Source: an uncultured Pelagibacteraceae bacterium (GTDB taxonomy: Bacteria; Pseudomonadota; Alphaproteobacteria; Pelagibacterales; Pelagibacteraceae). Taken from it: 64,000 nt of DNA. The translations under genes were made by a program, and so were the position numbers. The notes beneath the pieces are model-generated. The model worked only from the letters and a program-made list of their open reading frames with translations. It was not told the DNA's origin and searched no databases. The first letter of the stretch is position 1, and the number at the start of each line of letters is the position of its first letter. The stretch spans positions 1 to 64,000 of the forward strand of contig CACEMT010000005.1 of assembly GCA_902560685.1 (NCBI GenBank), written 5' to 3'. This document shows, piece by piece, positions 57,724-64,000 of the stretch.

Positions 57724-58985
57724 TGAGTGATTTAGTTGAGGTTGCTAAAAAAATTCTTCTAGAGAATAGAAGGGCCGGCTACACGCTGCCTACAAATAAC
57801 AAGCTATACCCAGCTCAGTGGAATTGGGATTCAGCTTTTATATCGTTAGGCTATTCATATTTTAATTTAGATTATGCAATTCAGGAATTGGAAACCCTTT
57901 TAAAAGGTCAATGGGACGATGGTATGGTGCCACATATTTTGTTTCATGAAGTTGATGACAGTTATTTTCCAAACCACACGACATGGTCTTGTGGAAAAGA
58001 AATACCATCTTCTGGAATAACTCAACCACCAATAGCAGCATCAATCTTAAGAATAATTGTTAAAAATAATTCATTAGATGAAACGCAAAATAAAAAAGTT
58101 TTTAATCTAGTTTGTAAATTAAAAAAATATCATGAATGGTTTTTTAAAAATAGAGACCAAAATCAATCAGGCTTAATATCTATAATACACCCGTGGGAAA
58201 GTGGTTATGATAATTCTCCATTATGGGACTTTGCATTATCTAAAATAAATGTAGATAAAAATTTATCATACGAAAGAAGAGATCTTAAAGTTTCAAACAA
58301 TGATGAAAGACCACTAAATAAAGATTATGATTGTTATATAACTCTCTTAAATCAATTTAAGTCAGACAATTATAATCCTAATAAACTTTTAAATAATTCT
58401 ATGTTTAATATTATTGATATTGGTTTTAATTCAATCTTTCTTAAAGCGAATAAAGATTTAATAGAACTATTAAAATTATTTAAATTAGATTATTTAGATT
58501 TAGAAGAAAAAATCAAAAAAACAGAGAATAAAATATTTGATTTATATAATGAAAAAGAAAAAATGTTTTTTTCATTTGATTTAAAAAATAATGCGGAAAT
58601 TAAAATACCATCACTAACTAATTTCTTTATTTTATTTGCAGATTTGAACCATGATGATGTGAATACAAAAATAATTAAAAATCTTGAAAATTTTAATGTA
58701 AATGAGAAGTATTTTTTTACTACAATAAAACCTGATCATCAATCATTTGAAGAGAAAAGATATTGGAGAGGCCCTGTATGGATTAATACTAATTGGATAA
58801 TTTATAAATCTTTAATTAATAAAAATAGAAATTTTGCCGAAAAAGTAAAAAAACTAACAATTAAATTAATTAATCAAAATAACTTTCATGAATATTACAG
58901 TTCTAAAAGTGGTCTCCCTTTTGGAGCTAATAACTTTTCATGGTCTGCAGCACTTTATTTAGATTTAATGTTGAGTAAAAATTAG
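57723..58985 (+). CDS. GH63-like glycosidase (mannosyl-/glucosylglycerate hydrolase or trehalase-like)
   Basis: QWNWDSAFISLGYSY, GMVPHILFH, HPWESGYDNSPLWD, YWRGPVWINTNWIIY, FHEYYSSKSGLPFGANNFSWSAAL; no signal peptide. Confidence 0.82.
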   Translation: MSDLVEVAKKILLENRRAGYTLPTNNKLYPAQWNWDSAFISLGYSYFNLDYAIQELETLLKGQWDDGMVPHILFHEVDDSYFPNHTTWSCGKEIPSSGITQPPIAASILRIIVKNNSLDETQNKKVFNLVCKLKKYHEWFFKNRDQNQSGLISIIHPWESGYDNSPLWDFALSKINVDKNLSYERRDLKVSNNDERPLNKDYDCYITLLNQFKSDNYNPNKLLNNSMFNIIDIGFNSIFLKANKDLIELLKLFKLDYLDLEEKIKKTENKIFDLYNEKEKMFFSFDLKNNAEIKIPSLTNFFILFADLNHDDVNTKIIKNLENFNVNEKYFFTTIKPDHQSFEEKRYWRGPVWINTNWIIYKSLINKNRNFAEKVKKLTIKLINQNNFHEYYSSKSGLPFGANNFSWSAALYLDLMLSKN

Positions 58986-58991
58986 ATTAGG

Positions 58992-59044
58992 TTTGATAGG
59001 GGTAGTAATGGGGGGTCTATTGGTTAATTTAAACCCCTATCAAA
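58992..59044. terminator. Long-stem hairpin between convergent genes (12-bp perfect stem, 29-nt G-rich loop)
   Basis: TTTGATAGGGGT ... ACCCCTATCAAA; loop contains GGGGGG. Confidence 0.6.
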
Positions 59045-59053
59045 TTTTGTTAC

Positions 59054-59260
59054 TTAGCTTTTAAAAAGATTGAGAGCTTTAATAAGCAGCTCCTCAGATT
59101 TTGCATGGTCACCTTCTTCATGTGCTTTTTTACCAGCATCTCTTAACTCCATAACTTGTTGCATTTTTTCATCTACTTTTCCAACTAGCTTTAGGCAAGA
59201 TCCAGCAAAAGCAGAACTTGAGAATAGTACCAATGTAATTGTAATTAATAATTTTTTCAT
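59054..59260 (-). CDS. Small secreted hypothetical protein
   Basis: Signal peptide MKKLLITITLVLFSSSAFAGSC; short helical remainder. Confidence 0.65.
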   Translation of the reverse strand: MKKLLITITLVLFSSSAFAGSCLKLVGKVDEKMQQVMELRDAGKKAHEEGDHAKSEELLIKALNLFKS

Positions 59261-59419
59261 ATTTTTCCTCTCATAATCATTTTAATAATAATAATAAAAT
59301 TATTTTAAGATAATTTTTTGTCACAGTACATATGTGTCAACTTGTTACACTAGTTTGAGTTGATAAAAATATTTTAATAACCATATGATATTCATGGATT
59401 ACGCAACTAAACATTTAAT

Positions 59420-59854
59420 ATGAAAACTTTAAAAAGTCTTACCATTTTAATTACTTTGTTATTTTTTACATCTAGCTCGTTCGCTGCAGATGAAACTATT
59501 GAAATGCTAAACAAATTAAACAAAGAATCTATGGTTTATTCTAAAAAAATTGTAAGAATAGATGTTGGAGATACTGTTTTTTGGAAGTCAACAGATCCAG
59601 GGCACAATGTTGAGTTTATTAAAGGTGGAGTACCATCAGGTGTAGAAAAATTTAAAACAAAGTTCAGCAAGGATGCTGAATATACTTTTACTGTTCCAGG
59701 AATATATGCTTATTGGTGTACACCGCATAAGAGCATGGGCATGATTGGATTTGTAGTTGTTGGAAATGATAAATCTAATTTAGAAGATATTAAAAAAATA
59801 AAATATTATTCTAGATCAAAAAAAATAGCTCCAGAATTAATAAATTCTCTATAA
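59420..59854 (+). CDS. Pseudoazurin-like type I copper protein
   Basis: Signal peptide; VDVGDTVFWKSTDPGHNVEFIKGGVP-like region, YTFTVPGIYAYWCTPHKSMGMIGFVVVG (Cys-His-Met ligands). Confidence 0.92.
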   Translation: MKTLKSLTILITLLFFTSSSFAADETIEMLNKLNKESMVYSKKIVRIDVGDTVFWKSTDPGHNVEFIKGGVPSGVEKFKTKFSKDAEYTFTVPGIYAYWCTPHKSMGMIGFVVVGNDKSNLEDIKKIKYYSRSKKIAPELINSL

Positions 59855-59859
59855 ATAAT

Positions 59860-61146
59860 TTAATTTGAATAACCGTATTTTCTAAGCCTTACATCACCGG
59901 TTCGTGCGTGAGCTTCCATACCTTCATATCTAGAAATTCTTGCAGCTGCAGCTCCAACTTCTTTTGTAGATTCTTTTGTCATTCTTTGAAAACTTAATGT
60001 TTTAATAAATTTACCTACAAACAATCCACCCGTATACCTTCCAGCACCTTTAGTTGGAAGAATATGATTTGTTCCTGAGCATTTATCACCGTATGCAACC
60101 GTTGTTTCTTCACCTATAAATAAAGATCCATAATTTTTTAATCTATCATGAAACCATTTCAAATTTTTTGTTTGAACTTCTAAGTGTTCTGGCGCGTATT
60201 CATCGCTAATTTTTGCCATTTCTTCATCAGTATCGCAAAGAATAACTTCACCAAAATCTCTCCAAGCATCCCCTGCACTTTGTTTGGGCAGTTCTGGTAA
60301 ATCTGCAATTAACTCAGGTACTCTTTTCATAACTTCTTCTGCTAATTTTTTACTAGTAGTAAATAACCATGCGGGAGAATTATAACCGTGTTCTGCTTGA
60401 CCAACTAAATCAAATGCTACTATCTCAGGATCAGCTGTTTCATCTGCAATTACAGCAATTTCTGTAGGACCAGCAAATAAATCTATACCGACTTTTCCAA
60501 ATAATATTCTTTTTGCTTCTGCAACAAATTGATTTCCAGGTCCAACTAAAATATCTGCTGGCGCATTTCCAAATAATCCATTTGTCATAGCAGCGATTGC
60601 TTGAACTCCACCCAAATTCATAATTACATCTGCTCCACATAAATCAGCTGTATAGATAATTGATGGATGCACTCCAATATCTGGTTTTGGTGAACTACAA
60701 ACTAAAATATTTTTAACTCCAGCAACCTTAGCTGTTGTAACACTCATTACAGCTGAAGCTATATGAGCATACCTACCCGCAGGTACATAACATCCTGCTG
60801 TATTTACAGGTATTAATTTTTGACCAGCATACAAGCCATCTGAAAGTTCAACTTCAAAATCTTGACCGTAATTTTTTAATTGAGCTTCTGCAAATTTTCT
60901 AACTCTTTCATGAGAAAATTGAATATCGTCTTTTGTTTTTTGATCTAAATTATTTTTTATATCTTCTATTTTTTCTTTTGAGACGATGATTTCTCCATCG
61001 TACTTATCAAATTTTTTTCCAAGTTCTTTACATCCTTCTTCTTTTTTTTCTTCAATGTCTTTTAAAATATTTTCTACAATTTCTCTTGTCTTTGTATCAT
61101 CTGTAGAAGAAGTCTTTGGTGATTTTTTTAGATATTTGATTGTCAT
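59860..61146 (-). CDS. Histidinol dehydrogenase superfamily protein, possibly sulfopropanediol 3-dehydrogenase (HpsN)-like
   Basis: GCYVPAGRYAHIASAVMSVTTAKVAGVKNI, VGPGNQFVAEAKR, GPTEIAVIADE, AEHGYNSPAWL, YAPEHLEV, GTNHILPT; N-terminus IKYLKK and C-terminus EGMEAHARTGDVRLRKYG resemble HpsN-type proteins as recalled. Confidence 0.85.
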   Translation of the reverse strand: MTIKYLKKSPKTSSTDDTKTREIVENILKDIEEKKEEGCKELGKKFDKYDGEIIVSKEKIEDIKNNLDQKTKDDIQFSHERVRKFAEAQLKNYGQDFEVELSDGLYAGQKLIPVNTAGCYVPAGRYAHIASAVMSVTTAKVAGVKNILVCSSPKPDIGVHPSIIYTADLCGADVIMNLGGVQAIAAMTNGLFGNAPADILVGPGNQFVAEAKRILFGKVGIDLFAGPTEIAVIADETADPEIVAFDLVGQAEHGYNSPAWLFTTSKKLAEEVMKRVPELIADLPELPKQSAGDAWRDFGEVILCDTDEEMAKISDEYAPEHLEVQTKNLKWFHDRLKNYGSLFIGEETTVAYGDKCSGTNHILPTKGAGRYTGGLFVGKFIKTLSFQRMTKESTKEVGAAAARISRYEGMEAHARTGDVRLRKYGYSN

Positions 61147-61172
61147 AATTTTTTAAGTTTTTAAATCATTAA

Positions 61173-62084
61173 TTAATCTAATGCAACTACTGCAGCTGCC
61201 ATAGAAGCTAATCTTGCAGGAGCTTCATCTGATCTACTTGTAATAACAACTGGAACTTTTCCTCCAATAACTACACCTGCGGCGCAAGCACCCATAAAAT
61301 ATATCATCATTTTAACCAATCCATTTCCCGCTTCAACACTTGGAACTAATAAAACATCAGCTTGGCCTGCAACTGCATTTTTAATTCCTTTAATTGCAGC
61401 TGATTTTTTTGAAATACTATTATCAAACGCAAGAGGCCCAAAAACATCTGCATTTAAATTTTCTTTTTTTGCTAATTCAGTAATTTCTTTTGCATCTAAA
61501 GAACTTTGAACACTATCTAAGACCTCTTCTGTTGCTGAAAGTATAGCGACCTTAGGTCTTTCGTTTCCTATTCTGTTTGAAAAATTTATAACATTTTTAA
61601 GTATATGCATTTTTGTTTTTATATTAGGCATTACATTTAAAGCTCCATCGGTGATTATTAACGGTTTATCTTCTTTATCCAATGTCATATGCCATATATG
61701 ACTCAATCTTGTTTTGCTTAACAAATTATATTCTCTTTTTAAAACTTCTTTCATGAGAACATCTGTATGAATGTGACCTTTAACAATTATTCTTATTTTA
61801 TTTTCCGATGCTAATTTTGCAGCAACTTTTGCAGTATTATTTTCTACAGGTTCGTGAATAGTCTCGAATTTTGATATATCAAATTTTAGATCATCAGCAC
61901 ATTTTTGAATTTCATCTTTATCGCCAATAAAAATTGGAATAATTAGATCTTCATTCACTGCGTCCATGACAGAAAGCATTGGAAGCGGCTTTCCTGCATT
62001 AACTATCCCTGCTACAACACCCTTTTTTTTATGTGCAACATTAAGAAGATTATTTGGACAAACTATTTCTTTATCTGAAAGCAT
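61173..62084 (-). CDS. Phosphate acetyl/butyryltransferase family protein
   Basis: ITDGALNVMPNIKTKMHILKNVINF, GIKNAVAGQADVLLVPSVEAGNGLVKMMIYF, AGVVIGGKVPVVITSRSDE. Confidence 0.9.
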   Translation of the reverse strand: MLSDKEIVCPNNLLNVAHKKKGVVAGIVNAGKPLPMLSVMDAVNEDLIIPIFIGDKDEIQKCADDLKFDISKFETIHEPVENNTAKVAAKLASENKIRIIVKGHIHTDVLMKEVLKREYNLLSKTRLSHIWHMTLDKEDKPLIITDGALNVMPNIKTKMHILKNVINFSNRIGNERPKVAILSATEEVLDSVQSSLDAKEITELAKKENLNADVFGPLAFDNSISKKSAAIKGIKNAVAGQADVLLVPSVEAGNGLVKMMIYFMGACAAGVVIGGKVPVVITSRSDEAPARLASMAAAVVALD

Positions 62085-62159
62085 TTTTAAGTTTTTTGTA
62101 TATATAAATTTATTATAATTTATAGTAAAATAGATAAATTAGAAAACTGTGTCTGAACT

Positions 62160-63020
62160 ATGGAAATTGTAACAAAAATTGCACCAATTGCTCTTGCTTT
62201 GATAATGCTTGGTCTTGGCTTAGGATTAACAACCCAAGATTTTGCAAGAGTATTAAAAGCTCCTAAAGATTTCTTAATAGGGTTTATATCCCAACTAATT
62301 ATTTTACCTATAGTTGCATTTATATTAATAAAAATTTTAGGGACATTTATAGAGATGTCTCCAGAAATTGCCCTAGGTGTTATGATAATTGCAGCAGCAC
62401 CGGGAGGAATTACATCAAATGTTTTAACAAAATTTGCAAATGGTGATGTAGCTTTATCAGTTTCACTAACAGCAGTTATAAGCATCATTAGCATTATAAC
62501 AGTTCCATTAATTGTTTTTTCTTCAGCAGATCTTTTGGGAGTTAGTTTTGCAGATCAAAATATCAATATAACAGGAACTGCATTAAAAATGGCATTGGTA
62601 GTTGCAGTACCAGTAATTTTAGGAATGATAATTAGAAAATTTGCAGATAATTTTATAAGTTCAAAAACTTCAATTATTGATAAAATTACAGGTTTATTAT
62701 TCTTAATTGTTTTTATTGCAATTTGGATTGAGGAAAAAGATAATATTTTTACTTATCTAGCTCAAGCAGGTTTAGTTGTACTGACTTTAAATATAGTAAT
62801 GATGGTCTTTGCATATTATCTTGCAAAAACTTTTGCATCTGGAATAAAACAAATAAAATGTATTTCGCTTGAGTGCGGTCTTCAAAATGGAACTTTAGCA
62901 GTTTTTGTAGCTACAGAAATTTCAAATGAAATTGTTTATATGATACCTACAGCTGCTTATGCTCTAATAATGTATTTTACTGGTTTTATATTTATATATT
63001 TTTTAAGAAATAAAGTTTAA
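62160..63020 (+). CDS. Bile acid:sodium symporter (BASS) family transporter
   Basis: MLGLGLGLTTQDFARVLKAPKDFLIGF, GVMIIAAAPGGITSNVLTKFANGDVALSVSLTA, SLECGLQNGTLAV. Confidence 0.93.
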   Translation: MEIVTKIAPIALALIMLGLGLGLTTQDFARVLKAPKDFLIGFISQLIILPIVAFILIKILGTFIEMSPEIALGVMIIAAAPGGITSNVLTKFANGDVALSVSLTAVISIISIITVPLIVFSSADLLGVSFADQNINITGTALKMALVVAVPVILGMIIRKFADNFISSKTSIIDKITGLLFLIVFIAIWIEEKDNIFTYLAQAGLVVLTLNIVMMVFAYYLAKTFASGIKQIKCISLECGLQNGTLAVFVATEISNEIVYMIPTAAYALIMYFTGFIFIYFLRNKV

Positions 63021-63042
63021 TTATTCTGAAAAAATAAAATAA

Positions 63043-63594
63043 TTACATCGTAGTAATACTTCCGATTATATTTAAATTTTTATCAGAAATAACAATCTCT
63101 CCAGAAGATGAGCCTACATTTAGAATTGACGAAATAACCACATAGTGAGTTACGAAAACTAAATTTTTATCACTGTCCCAATTTTTAATAAATTTCATTA
63201 GATCATTCATTTGTTTAGTTTCATTTGCAGAAAATTTCTCATCATAAAATGAATTTAATGCATTAAATGTTGTATAATTTTCAAAAGCATATTTTGCTGT
63301 ATCTTTACATCTACACCATTCGCTTGATAGTACTTGATCAATTTTAATTTTATTATTTTTAAAAAAAAGGCCGATTTTTTTTGATTGCTTAATCCCGCTT
63401 TCACTTAAATTTCTTTGAGTAGAACAGTCTTTGATATTAAAATTTTCTGGGTCACCATTTCCGGGCGCTATTGCATGTCTAATAAAAATTATTTTATTAC
63501 CTTCCTTAAGAGAATCTAAAATTTTATCATCAGCAAAAATATTGCTTGTGAAGTTTAACAATCCAATAAATAGAATTGTTAAAAATTTTTTCAT
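63043..63594 (-). CDS. Exported histidine phosphatase family protein
   Basis: Signal peptide; IIFIRHAIAPGNGDP, SSEWCRCKDTA, FVTHYVVIS. Confidence 0.85.
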   Translation of the reverse strand: MKKFLTILFIGLLNFTSNIFADDKILDSLKEGNKIIFIRHAIAPGNGDPENFNIKDCSTQRNLSESGIKQSKKIGLFFKNNKIKIDQVLSSEWCRCKDTAKYAFENYTTFNALNSFYDEKFSANETKQMNDLMKFIKNWDSDKNLVFVTHYVVISSILNVGSSSGEIVISDKNLNIIGSITTM

Positions 63595-63999
63595 TTAATG
63601 ACAGCTTTGATTGTATTTTTTCAATCTCCAATAATTATATGGCCAGGGTGTTAAAAAACCAACTGTTAGCATTATTGGAACAATCCACCAATTTAATATG
63701 GCGCCACCAGTTAAAATATAATCTGTTGCATTCATTGCTATTTCCATGCTTATCATAGATATAATGCTCATTCCCATTGCGGTCTTCAATGATTTTGAAA
63801 ATGGAATATTTTGTTTAATTAAAATTATAGTTTCTAAAATAATACTCGTTATTAAACCATTTATTATTGCTAAAATCATAATATTTAAAACTGGAAATGG
63901 AATTTTTGTTAACTGAAAAAATAATATTGTACCGAAATCTCCAATAGCACATCCAAGTAAGCACCAAGCTGTATTTTTTGCACTTCTTTTCCAAGTATG
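63595..63999 (-). CDS. DUF4396-like membrane protein (5' end beyond window)
   Basis: The frame of ORF 63595..63879 stays open upstream: ...WKRSAKNTAWCLLGCAIGDFGTILFFQLTKIPFPVLNI-MILAII..., so the true start lies outside the window. Confidence 0.72.
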   Translation of the reverse strand, partial: HTWKRSAKNTAWCLLGCAIGDFGTILFFQLTKIPFPVLNIMILAIINGLITSIILETIILIKQNIPFSKSLKTAMGMSIISMISMEIAMNATDYILTGGAILNWWIVPIMLTVGFLTPWPYNYWRLKKYNQSCH

Positions 64000-64000
64000 A

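Noticed and set aside
60440-60640. Trp/Cys-rich 66-aa minus-strand ORF inside hisD/hpsN-like gene
   Set aside because: Alternate-frame translation of a conserved CDS; high Trp/Cys content is a codon artefact, unlike the free-standing Cys-rich peptide at 47833-47952.
1-64000. tRNA/rRNA genes, CRISPR arrays, IS elements or prophage genes
   Set aside because: None recognised by eye in intergenic gaps or ORFs; nearly all sequence is accounted for by ordinary metabolic and transport genes. A tRNAscan/CRISPR finder run would confirm.

Overview
This 64 kb window is AT-rich, gene-dense and streamlined: many stop/start codons abut or overlap and almost every gap is short. Gene content and style suggest a SAR11/Pelagibacterales-like marine alphaproteobacterium (inference, not tested). 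From left to right it holds: an AsmA-like fragment, tyrS and anmK; an iscR-sufBCDSU-sufT-sufA operon with a near-consensus IscR site and an exact Fur-type 7-1-7 palindrome upstream; glnA; a form II coxG-S-L-M-like Mo-hydroxylase operon with a split XdhC/CoxI maturase and an unlisted 44-aa membrane microprotein, next to MCD/Mo-cofactor genes (mocA-like, moaEDCA, moaB); an ALDH/HpcH-aldolase/ROK/FAH catabolic operon; a Dpp-like ABC operon; a minus-strand accessory operon of small enzymes and an SMR pair; a sulfur/thiol cluster (cysE-cysK, an unlisted 39-aa metallothionein-like peptide with 11 Cys, an ETHE1-like MBL protein, a peroxiredoxin); a sugar ABC importer with unusual permeases and a GH63-like glycosidase; pseudoazurin; and an HpsN/HisD-like dehydrogenase with a Pta/Ptb-like gene and a BASS transporter. 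I saw no tRNA, rRNA, CRISPR, prophage or IS element. The strongest leads are the Cys-rich peptide beside cysEK, the microprotein between the XdhC halves, the dual Fur/IscR regulatory region of the suf operon, and the stem-loop between solute-binding protein and permease in both ABC operons.
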